From Rubricella sp038526735 (GTDB lineage Bacteria; Pseudomonadota; Alphaproteobacteria; Rhodobacterales; Rhodobacteraceae): a stretch of DNA of 5,718 bases. The translations under genes were made by a program, and so were the position numbers. Location of the stretch: positions 1 to 5,718 of the forward strand of contig JBCBGM010000074.1 in NCBI GenBank assembly GCA_038526735.1, in the 5' to 3' direction. Positions within the stretch are counted from its first letter, which is position 1; the number at the start of each line of letters is the position of its first letter. The notes beneath the pieces are model-generated. The model saw only the letters and a list, made by a program, of their open reading frames with translations. It was not told the DNA's origin and ran no database searches. Positions 1 through 5,116 of the stretch are shown piece by piece.

Positions 1-193
1 GCCCGAGCAATCAAAGCTGTTGATCCGCGCCCAAAGGATGCGCGATGAGCTGCGTGACCTCAAAGTGGCGGATATTCTGGATACGGGCCTCCACGAATGG
101 CTGACCGACACGATCATGGAGACGAACCGCCTCGCAATGGCGGTGGGGCAGGCCTATGGGTTTGGCGGGCCGGTCGCTGCTGAGGCCGGTTAA
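1..193 (+). CDS. C-terminal fragment of a probable alpha-E (DUF403) domain protein
   Basis: An open frame with no in-window start runs from base 2 to a TAA at 191-193, giving the last 63 residues of a protein cut by the window edge. The fragment is charged and helical-looking, with the stretch DTGLHEWLTDTIMETNRL followed by a short AYGFGG tail. The GLHE(W/F)L-D motif near the end fits the C-terminus of alpha-E (DUF403) proteins as I remember the family; this is recognition, not a search. Alpha-E proteins are all-helical, uncharacterised, and usually encoded beside a circularly permuted ATP-grasp ligase, a transglutaminase-like protease and Anbu. The complete anbu gene 70 bp downstream on the same strand supports the call strongly. 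The main alternative is another member of that operon, but the transglutaminase C-terminus is normally beta-rich and does not look like this. Confidence 0.65.
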   Translation, partial: PEQSKLLIRAQRMRDELRDLKVADILDTGLHEWLTDTIMETNRLAMAVGQAYGFGGPVAAEAG

Positions 194-263
194 CCAACAA
201 CGCCCCTTGCAATCGCCGCCATCTGCCCCTCTTTTCACGGCATCCATTCGTAGATGACCATTC

Positions 264-995
264 ATGACCTATTGCCTAGCACTCAAACTCGACGAGGGGC
301 TCGTCTGCCTTTCTGACACGCGCACCAATGCCGGTGTCGACAACATCTCGAAGTATAAAAAGATGTTCACCTGGGAGGTGCCGGGCGAGCGTGTGATCTG
401 CATGATGACCGCGGGCAATCTCGCGGTAACCCAAGCCGTGATGTCGCTCTTGCAGGAGAATCTCGACAATCCGCAACCTGGGATCGAGACGCTGTTCTCC
501 GCCCCCTCGATGTTTCGCGTGGCGGAGATCGTGGGCGATGCGATGCGGCTGATTCAGTCCCGCTATGGGCCGGGGCTCACGGCGATGGGCGAAAGCTCTG
601 TCAGTTCAATTATCGTTTCAGGTCAACGAGTTGGCGGTGTACCTCGTCTCTTTCACATCTACTCCGCCGGCAACTTCATCGAAGCGACGGAGGACACGCC
701 GTTCTTTCAGATCGGCGACCACAAGTATGGCAAACCGATCCTCGACCGGGCCGTGTCGCCCACCACCCCCCTTGAAATGGGGGTGACCGCCGCGCTCTTG
801 TCGATGGACTCAACGCTGCGCTCGAACCTCAGCGTGGGCATGCCACTCGATCTCGCTGTGATCCGCGCTGACACCTTCACCTTCGACCAACTCCGCCGGA
901 TCGAAGAGAATGATCCGAACTACGAGGCGCTCTCCCGCGCCTGGTCAGAAGCGCTGCGCGGCGCGTTTGATGAGATGATGACGATCAAGGTCTAA
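264..995 (+). CDS. anbu: Anbu, proteasome/HslV-like Ntn-hydrolase (proteasome-type protease)
   Basis: This 243-residue protein is a cytoplasmic bacterial homologue of proteasome beta subunits (ancestral beta subunit, Anbu), normal in length for the family. It begins M-T-Y-C-L, so removal of Met exposes the nucleophilic Thr. Asp18 in SDTRTNAG and Lys33 in YKKM (17 and 32 in mature numbering) supply the other Ntn-hydrolase active-site residues. Family blocks follow: TAGNLA near 49-54, GDHKYGKPILDR at 151-162 and SMDSTLRSNLSVG at 180-192. There is no signal peptide or membrane segment. The start at 264 is fixed by the required Thr2, although no strong Shine-Dalgarno lies before it; an out-of-frame ATG at 254 opens only a 20-codon reading frame. 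Known Anbu proteins form open helical or washer-like assemblies and show little peptidase activity in vitro. The gene is probably the last of the alpha-E operon, and its substrate is unknown. Confidence 0.93.
   Translation: MTYCLALKLDEGLVCLSDTRTNAGVDNISKYKKMFTWEVPGERVICMMTAGNLAVTQAVMSLLQENLDNPQPGIETLFSAPSMFRVAEIVGDAMRLIQSRYGPGLTAMGESSVSSIIVSGQRVGGVPRLFHIYSAGNFIEATEDTPFFQIGDHKYGKPILDRAVSPTTPLEMGVTAALLSMDSTLRSNLSVGMPLDLAVIRADTFTFDQLRRIEENDPNYEALSRAWSEALRGAFDEMMTIKV
764..785 (+). repeat. Perfect 7-bp GC-rich inverted repeat inside anbu
   Basis: CACCCCC at 764-770 and GGGGGTG at 779-785 are exact reverse complements separated by an 8-base loop. They form a possible hairpin within the anbu coding sequence, at the codons for TTPLEMGV. 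The arm sits next to a run of six C (766-771) that could slip. No U-tract follows, so it is not a terminator. It is probably a by-product of codon choice. Confidence 0.4.
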
Positions 996-997
996 CC

Positions 998-2131
998 TCA
1001 GGCCAGCGCCAGCAGCTTTTCGGCGAAGGTCTCCATATCTTTTTCGGTCACAGTTCGCGCAGTCGCCTTGCGCATGGGCGCGTTGGCGCTGCGGTCCGCC
1101 TCTGCCAGCAACCTCTCAACCGTGATTTGCGAAAACGACGGCGGCAGGCGCCGCTCGATCTGACATTTATCAATCAGCCCAGTGACATAGCCGGGGAGCT
1201 TTGCAGCGCTCGAAAGCCCCTGCGCCGTCGCTACGCCTTCAATCTGCGGCGTCGGCTGTTGCACAAGCCACGGCAACGCCACCTCAAACGCGAGGAGCGT
1301 CGCGAGCCCATGGTTCACCGGTGCACAGCCCGCAAGCGCATGGCTGAGATTGTGCGCGATGGAGGTGCCGCAGGCATCAATCGCGAGCCCGGCGTGGCAA
1401 GAGGCAAGCAGCAACGTCTCCCGCGCGTCTGTATCTCCAGCATCCGCAATCGCGCGGGGCAGCGCTCGCCTAGTGGTGTGCATCGCGCCGTTGGCGTAGC
1501 TCGCAATCCCCTTGTGGCTGTTGCGATTGGTAGTCGCCTCAAACGCATGCACAAAGGCATCCATCCCGCACCAGGCGGCGATCTGCGGGGGGAGCGACTC
1601 GGTCAAATCCGGGTCCATCACCACCAGATCGCCCCGGGTTTGCGCGCCCCACACCCAGAGCTTTTCGCCCTCGCGGCCCGAAAACACATTTGTCGAGGTC
1701 ACCTCAGAGCCGGTGCCAGCGGTTGTGGGCACCATCACAGTAAAGGCGGTACGCTTCGGCAAGTCCGTCGCGGCGAGGGCATACTCCAGCGGGTCACAAG
1801 AGCCCGGTGCAATGGCAGCGGCGATTTTTGCGGTGTCGAGGGCGGATCCTCCGCCCAAGCCCACAACCACCTCTGCGCCCACACGCTGTACACATTCCGC
1901 CGCGCGCTGCACCTCATCGTATTTCGGCTCCCCCGCGATATCGCTGAAGATCTCAACCTGATCGCAATGCAGGCCCGTGGCCACGCGATCTGCAAACCCC
2001 AGGCGCACGAGGGCCGGGTCTGAGATGATCACGACGCGGGCATTGCGCAAGCCTGGGGGCAGCAACTCCGCCAAGCGCCCAGCACTGCCCGCGCCAAAGA
2101 TCAGAGGGGGAACGGTTGCGACCTGGATCAT
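998..2131 (-). CDS. Iron-type (group III) alcohol dehydrogenase / maleylacetate reductase-like
   Basis: A 377-residue cytoplasmic NAD(P)-dependent oxidoreductase of the iron-containing alcohol dehydrogenase superfamily, normal in length. The N-terminal half is the nucleotide-binding domain: IFGAGSAGRL at 11-20, the GLGGGSALDTAK dinucleotide loop at 91-102 and PTTAGTGSEVT at 135-145. The helical C-terminal domain has all four expected metal ligands: Asp191 and His195 in GMDAFVHAFEA, His260 in AHNLSH and His274 in NHGLA. The second His of AHNLSH, His264, matches the catalytic/cofactor His of the lactaldehyde reductase type. The spacings (4 and 14 residues) match the family, so the enzyme should be active. 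I chose the ATG at 2131 because GAGG lies 5 bases upstream and the family N-terminus aligns there. The longer frame from a GTG at 2173 has no good ribosome site and starts inside a dyad loop. The physiological substrate cannot be read from sequence. It follows the FAD oxidoreductase by 81 bp and ends 2 bp from the end of anbu. Confidence 0.88.
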   Translation of the reverse strand: MIQVATVPPLIFGAGSAGRLAELLPPGLRNARVVIISDPALVRLGFADRVATGLHCDQVEIFSDIAGEPKYDEVQRAAECVQRVGAEVVVGLGGGSALDTAKIAAAIAPGSCDPLEYALAATDLPKRTAFTVMVPTTAGTGSEVTSTNVFSGREGEKLWVWGAQTRGDLVVMDPDLTESLPPQIAAWCGMDAFVHAFEATTNRNSHKGIASYANGAMHTTRRALPRAIADAGDTDARETLLLASCHAGLAIDACGTSIAHNLSHALAGCAPVNHGLATLLAFEVALPWLVQQPTPQIEGVATAQGLSSAAKLPGYVTGLIDKCQIERRLPPSFSQITVERLLAEADRSANAPMRKATARTVTEKDMETFAEKLLALA

Positions 2132-2136
2132 GTGCG

Positions 2137-2143
2137 CCTCGTC
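2137..2143 (-). promoter_or_regulatory. Ribosome binding site deciding the alcohol dehydrogenase start
   Basis: On the minus strand GACGAGG ends 5 bases before the ATG at 2131. No comparable site precedes the alternative GTG at 2173, where the upstream bases are CTTTTGAGCGCGTTCTT. This favours the shorter 377-residue protein. Confidence 0.6.
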
Positions 2144-2161
2144 GGTTTTGGTGAGCGTGAC

Positions 2162-2186
2162 TGAGCGCGCCACAAGAACGCGCTCA
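2162..2186 (-). repeat. Perfect 8-bp dyad (possible hairpin or operator) before the alcohol dehydrogenase
   Basis: TGAGCGCG at 2162-2169 and CGCGCTCA at 2179-2186 are exact reverse complements around a 9-base centre. The dyad lies wholly in the 81-bp gap between the oxidoreductase stop (2213) and the dehydrogenase start (2131). In minus-strand RNA it would form a strong GC-rich stem, 18 bases before the ribosome-binding GACGAGG. No run of U follows the stem on that strand, so it does not look like an intrinsic terminator. It could be an mRNA-processing or stabilising hairpin between cistrons, or a DNA operator. Which one cannot be decided from sequence. Confidence 0.55.
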
Positions 2187-2212
2187 AAAGCGGCGTCAAA
2201 CGTCGCAGACAG

Positions 2213-3376
2213 CTAGATGACGCGAAGTTCCGGAGCGCTTTGGTGCGTTTCGAAAACCCGCGCCGGGCTAAAGGGCGCGAGATCGACGGAGCGATAGGCG
2301 CCAAACACGATCAACTCTGCCAGACCTCTCCCTGCAGCCGCCGCCTGCTGCAACCCATGCCCCGAAAACCCGTTGATACAGAAAAACGACGCGCACTCCG
2401 GGTGCGGGCCGATGAGCGCATTCTGATCATACTCGTTGAACTCATAGTGCCCGACCCACCGATTGCGCACGCGCAGCTCCTCAAACCCAGGGATGCGATG
2501 CGCCAAAGCGGGCCAGAGATGTTCCTCAAACAGGGTTGGGTCTGGGTTAAAGTCCGTCGGATCGGCCCGCGGGTCATCGCGCGGGGGCATTCCGCAGAAA
2601 AAGCAGTCGCCCTCGGGCCGAACATACATCCCAGAGGCATCAGTGATCAGCGGCAGGTCTTTGGGCACCCGCGCTGGGCTCTCAAACACGATCACTTCGC
2701 GCTTGCGCGGATAGACGGGCAGGGAGAGACCCGCGCGGCTGGCAAACGCACCCGCAGCGGCACCGGTAGCGTTGATCAGAGCAGTGCAAGACAAGGTGCT
2801 GCCGTCCGCAAGCGTGACACGCTCGATGCGGTCTCCACGCCGCGTAATGCCCGCAACCTCGCCCGTGATCCACCGCACACCGTTGCGCTTGGCGGCCTCG
2901 CGAAACCCAGTCATCACCGCGACCCCATCAAACCACCCCTCATCCGCCGCGCCCCAACTTGCGCCGTCGAGGTCATCCACTCGCACCCCCGGAAACTGCT
3001 CAGCGATCTGAGAGGGCGTCAGCCAAACGGTCCTCGCCCCGCAGGCGTTTTGCAATGCGACGAGGCGCTGAGCCGCTGCTGCGCTGCCTTTGGGTGCGCA
3101 AATCAGGTAACCTGACTGGGTAAACCGGATGGGCGTACAAGTGCCAGTGATCGCCTCGAAGTTGCGAATGATCTCAATGCTTAGCTGGCTGAGTTTAATG
3201 TTCAACTCAGACGAAAACTGCTGCCGCATCCCACTCGCGGACCGGGACGAAGCGGAGAACTCAAAGATCGGGTCGCGCTCCACCATCACCACGTCTCGCG
3301 CGCCGAAATGGCTGAGCCAGAACGCGACCGAGGCGCCCATGATCCCGCCCCCCGCGATGACAATCTCCGCTTTCAT
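2213..3376 (-). CDS. FAD-dependent oxidoreductase of the DAO / FOXRED1-like family
   Basis: A 387-residue protein of the glycine/D-amino-acid oxidase (DAO) superfamily. The N-terminus is a Rossmann FAD-binding fold with G9-x-G11-x-x-G14 (AGGGIMGAS) and the ribose-binding acidic residue Glu33 in MVERD. SSRSASGMRQQFS at 43-55 and SQLSIEIIRNFE after it match the FOXRED1/sarcosine-oxidase-beta type. The C-terminal half has WVGHYEFNEYDQNALIGPHP at 307-326, GFSGHGLQQ at 336-344 and a VDLAPFSPARVF tail. This is strikingly like human FOXRED1, a mitochondrial complex I assembly factor, as I recall its sequence. Bacterial relatives are presumed to oxidise the C-N bond of an amine or amino acid, giving an imine and reduced flavin; the substrate here is unknown. 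ATG 3376 is chosen because the FAD strand begins three residues later. TTG 3412, GTG 3406 and GTG 3382 are in-frame alternatives, and none has a convincing ribosome site. It begins 39 bp after usg and is probably co-transcribed with it. Confidence 0.87.
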   Translation of the reverse strand: MKAEIVIAGGGIMGASVAFWLSHFGARDVVMVERDPIFEFSASSRSASGMRQQFSSELNIKLSQLSIEIIRNFEAITGTCTPIRFTQSGYLICAPKGSAAAAQRLVALQNACGARTVWLTPSQIAEQFPGVRVDDLDGASWGAADEGWFDGVAVMTGFREAAKRNGVRWITGEVAGITRRGDRIERVTLADGSTLSCTALINATGAAAGAFASRAGLSLPVYPRKREVIVFESPARVPKDLPLITDASGMYVRPEGDCFFCGMPPRDDPRADPTDFNPDPTLFEEHLWPALAHRIPGFEELRVRNRWVGHYEFNEYDQNALIGPHPECASFFCINGFSGHGLQQAAAAGRGLAELIVFGAYRSVDLAPFSPARVFETHQSAPELRVI

Positions 3377-3415
3377 AGTCACAAGCGTGAGCGTGCCGCC
3401 CGCCACGGTCAAGCG

Positions 3416-3676
3416 TCAGTGTAGCACGACCTCCCCGTCGATCTTTTTCCAGGTGCCGGGTTTGATCAGATGCTGGTGGCTGTAGCGCACCGAGTGCAGC
3501 GGCCCCTCAAGCTCCCGCCGCCAAAACCCGAGGAATGACATCAACCTGTCGAACTTCGGGGCCATGTCGTAGTCTTGCCAGACATAGGTTTGCAAAAGGC
3601 TGGGTGCGTCGGGTCGGCGATAGAGAATTTCGGCGGTTAAGATGCCATATCCCTGCAACAGCTTTTCGGTATCCAC
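3416..3676 (-). CDS. usg: Usg family protein
   Basis: A small soluble protein of 86 residues, full length for the alphaproteobacterial Usg family (not the E. coli usg product, which is aspartate-semialdehyde-dehydrogenase-like). The recognisable blocks are LTAEILYRRPDAPSLLQTYV at 13-32, WQDYDMAPKF at 33-42, and FLGFWRRELEGPLHSVRYSH further on, ending IDGEVVLH. Tryptophan, tyrosine and histidine are unusually frequent. The biochemical role of the family is not known to me. Translation starts at GTG 3676, backed by AGGAG eight bases upstream and by the absence of another nearby start. It is the first gene of a possible three-gene minus-strand unit with the FAD oxidoreductase and the alcohol dehydrogenase, and it follows purD by 110 bp of AT-rich DNA. 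The candidate promoter at 3746-3775 would drive it. Confidence 0.88.
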   Translation of the reverse strand: MDTEKLLQGYGILTAEILYRRPDAPSLLQTYVWQDYDMAPKFDRLMSFLGFWRRELEGPLHSVRYSHQHLIKPGTWKKIDGEVVLH

Positions 3677-3684
3677 TGGCGATG

Positions 3685-3689
3685 CTCCT
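3685..3689 (-). promoter_or_regulatory. Ribosome binding site for the GTG start of usg
   Basis: On the minus strand AGGAG lies 8 bases before GTG 3676. It is the clearest Shine-Dalgarno in this stretch and supports the non-ATG start. Confidence 0.7.
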
Positions 3690-3745
3690 ATCGTTAATCC
3701 ACGATATCAGCGTTGCAGCGAAGAACTTAACGGTCAATAAAAATC

Positions 3746-3775
3746 ATTCTAATCAATTGGTTAGCATCCAGTCAC
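3746..3775 (-). promoter_or_regulatory. Candidate sigma70-type promoter for usg
   Basis: On the minus strand GTGACT (4 of 6 to the -35 consensus) is followed after 18 bases by TAGAAT (5 of 6 to the -10 consensus). Transcription would start near 3739, leaving a leader of about 60 bases before GTG 3676. The good -10 in an AT-rich intergenic region is the main support; the -35 is weak. Confidence 0.35.
3749..3764. promoter_or_regulatory. 16-bp near-perfect palindrome, possible operator over the usg promoter
   Basis: CTAATCAATTGGTTAG matches its own reverse complement at 14 of 16 positions, with CAATTG at its centre. It overlaps the candidate -10 and the spacer of the predicted usg promoter, which is where a dimeric repressor would bind. 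The regulator is not identifiable. In AT-rich DNA such palindromes also arise by chance. Confidence 0.4.
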
Positions 3776-3786
3776 GCTGAGTGCTG

Positions 3787-5058
3787 CTAAATGGGGAGCG
3801 CGCGCCAGGCGATATCCTTGCGGTAAAACCCGCTGGGCCAGTCGATTTTGGCAATCACGCGATAGGCCCGCGCCCGCGCCTCCTCAAGCGTGGCCCCCCG
3901 CGCGGTGATGTTCAGCACCCGGCCCCCGTTGGCGACGATCTTGCCGTCTTTCTCGGCGGTGCCTGCGTGAAAGATCTGCACCAGCGGATCGCCCTCGCAG
4001 GCCGTCTCCAATCCGTCGATCACAGCGCCTTTATCATAGCTGCCCGGATACCCATCGGCGGCCATCACCACCGTCAGTGCATGATCATCCGCCCAGTTGA
4101 GGCGCATCTCGGCCAGAGTGCCGTTCGTCGCCGCGAGAATCGCATCAAAGAGCTGCGCGCCGAGGCGCATTGCCAGCACCTGTATCTCCGGATCGCCAAA
4201 ACGAGCGTTGTACTCTACCAAGCGCGCGCGGCCATTCTCAATCATCACCCCGGCATAGAGCACCCCGCTATAGGGCGTGCCCCGCTTGCGCATCTCGGCC
4301 AGCGTTGGCGCGATCATCTCGGTCAACACCTGCTCAACTAGCGCCTCCGTCATCACCGGCGCCGGAGAATACGCCCCCATGCCGCCTGTGTTTGGCCCCT
4401 CGTCATTGTCGAAGGCGCGCTTGTGGTCTTGCGCGGGGGCCAGTGGGAGCATTGCCTCACCATCTGTGAGCACAAAGAGCGAGGCCTCTTCGCCGGCCAT
4501 GAATTCCTCGATCACGACCTCTGCGCCGGCCGTGCCGAACTCTCCGGAAAAGATGCTTTCGAGCGCGGCCTCGGCCTCTGCAACCGTTGTGGCCACTGTC
4601 ACGCCTTTGCCCGCTGCCAGCCCGTCCGCCTTCACCACAATCGGGGCGCCCTGCGCGAGGACATACTCAACCGCTGGAGCGAGCGCCGAAAACCGCGCCC
4701 AGCCCGCCGTGGGCACATTCGCCGCGTCGCAAACCCCTTTGGTAAAGGCCTTTGACGCCTCCAACTGCGCGGCCGCTTGCGAGGGGCCAAAGGTCAGCAC
4801 ACCCGCGTTGCGCAGATCATCGGCCACCCCGGCTGCCAAAGGTGCCTCTGGCCCGATCACCACCAGATCAATCGACTCAGCGCTGCAAAACGTCGCCACA
4901 TGGGGCCCGTTACACGGGTCGAGCGCCACGCAGCGCGCCACATCCGCGATCCCCGCGTTGCCGGGCGCGCAGAACAGCTCGTCACAGGCCGGGTGCTGCG
5001 AAATCGCCCAGGCGAGGGCATGTTCACGGCCCCCGCCGCCAAGGATCAGGATGTTCAT
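3787..5058 (-). CDS. purD: Phosphoribosylamine--glycine ligase (GAR synthetase)
   Basis: This 423-residue cytoplasmic enzyme joins 5-phosphoribosylamine and glycine using ATP to give glycinamide ribonucleotide, the second step of de novo purine synthesis. Length is normal for a single-function bacterial PurD. The N-domain starts MNILILGGGGREHALAW, the P-loop-like signature of the family, with CAPGNAGIA at 30-38 and VVIGPEAPLAAG at 67-78. The ATP-grasp part includes IVVKADGLAAGKGV at 140-153, DHKRAFDNDEGPNTGGMGAY at 211-230 and VEYNARFGDPEIQ at 281-293, which holds the metal-binding Glu and Asn. The C-domain has ADGYPGSYDKG at 334-344 and HAGT at 364-367. No key residue looks missing. A longer frame starts at 5181, but the family N-terminus and an AGGAG ten bases upstream fix ATG 5058. 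The gene is divergent from the next plus-strand gene across 51 bp. Confidence 0.97.
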   Translation of the reverse strand: MNILILGGGGREHALAWAISQHPACDELFCAPGNAGIADVARCVALDPCNGPHVATFCSAESIDLVVIGPEAPLAAGVADDLRNAGVLTFGPSQAAAQLEASKAFTKGVCDAANVPTAGWARFSALAPAVEYVLAQGAPIVVKADGLAAGKGVTVATTVAEAEAALESIFSGEFGTAGAEVVIEEFMAGEEASLFVLTDGEAMLPLAPAQDHKRAFDNDEGPNTGGMGAYSPAPVMTEALVEQVLTEMIAPTLAEMRKRGTPYSGVLYAGVMIENGRARLVEYNARFGDPEIQVLAMRLGAQLFDAILAATNGTLAEMRLNWADDHALTVVMAADGYPGSYDKGAVIDGLETACEGDPLVQIFHAGTAEKDGKIVANGGRVLNITARGATLEEARARAYRVIAKIDWPSGFYRKDIAWRALPI

Positions 5059-5060
5059 GG

Positions 5061-5088
5061 TGGGCGGTCTCCTGTAAGTCTGGGCGGT
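5061..5088. repeat. 8-bp direct repeat in the purD divergent spacer
   Basis: TGGGCGGT occurs exactly at 5061-5068 and again at 5081-5088, a period of 20 bases or about two helical turns. The right copy touches the candidate purD -10; the left copy lies between the purD ribosome site and its ATG. It could be a tandem protein-binding site, or chance in GC-rich DNA. Confidence 0.4.
5069..5073 (-). promoter_or_regulatory. Ribosome binding site deciding the purD start
   Basis: AGGAG on the minus strand lies 10 bases before ATG 5058. Together with the MNILILGGGG N-terminus it rules out the upstream extension to 5181, which would also overlap the divergent gene. Confidence 0.7.
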
Positions 5089-5116
5089 GATAGTGCAGCG
5101 GAGTGACCGGTGACAA
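5087..5116 (-). promoter_or_regulatory. Candidate sigma70-type promoter for purD
   Basis: On the minus strand TTGTCA (5 of 6 to the -35 consensus) is followed after 18 bases by TATCAC (4 of 6 to the -10). The start of transcription would fall near 5080, giving a leader of about 20 bases that begins just before the AGGAG. The -35 lies within the first codons of the divergent plus-strand gene. No purine riboswitch or other long leader fits in the space. Confidence 0.4.
5100..5103 (+). promoter_or_regulatory. Ribosome binding site for the GTG start at 5110
   Basis: GGAG lies 6 bases before GTG 5110, good spacing for a Shine-Dalgarno, and supports the non-ATG start of the small membrane protein gene. 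Confidence 0.55.

Larger units (their letters stand above)
3677..3786. other. AT-rich intergenic region between purD and usg
   Basis: These 110 bases are much richer in A and T than the flanking genes, most strongly at 3720-3765. They hold the usg ribosome site, a candidate minus-strand promoter, a 16-bp palindrome, and a weak long-range inverted repeat (CGTTAA at 3692-3697, TTAACG at 3727-3732). No convincing intrinsic terminator for purD is visible: a T-rich stretch exists in the minus strand, but no stable GC stem precedes it. Read-through from purD into usg is therefore possible. Confidence 0.6.

Noticed and set aside
254..316. 20-codon open frame from ATG 254 overlapping the anbu start
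   Set aside because: It is out of frame, short, without a ribosome site or recognisable product; most likely chance.
1127..2023. 298-codon plus-strand open frame antisense to the alcohol dehydrogenase
   Set aside because: It is rich in Arg, His and Ala in the manner of a GC-rich shadow frame, has no recognisable domain, and lies wholly over a gene with intact metal ligands and family motifs.
2132..2173. 14-residue N-terminal extension of the alcohol dehydrogenase from GTG 2173
   Set aside because: There is no ribosome site, the start lies in the loop of a dyad, and the family N-terminus begins at Met 2131, which has GAGG at good spacing.
2240..3115. 291-codon plus-strand open frame antisense to the FAD oxidoreductase
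   Set aside because: Same shadow composition, no family signature, and complete overlap with a clear DAO-family gene.
3738..3756. Irr/iron-box-like match (TTAGAA-N3-TTTTTA on the minus strand)
   Set aside because: Only the left half fits the TTAGAA-N3-TTCTAA type. The right half differs at several positions in AT-rich DNA, so it is not enough to claim iron control.
3720..3786. Intrinsic terminator after purD
   Set aside because: A T-rich stretch exists on the minus strand, but the only stems before it are short or AT-rich and the palindrome has no proper loop.
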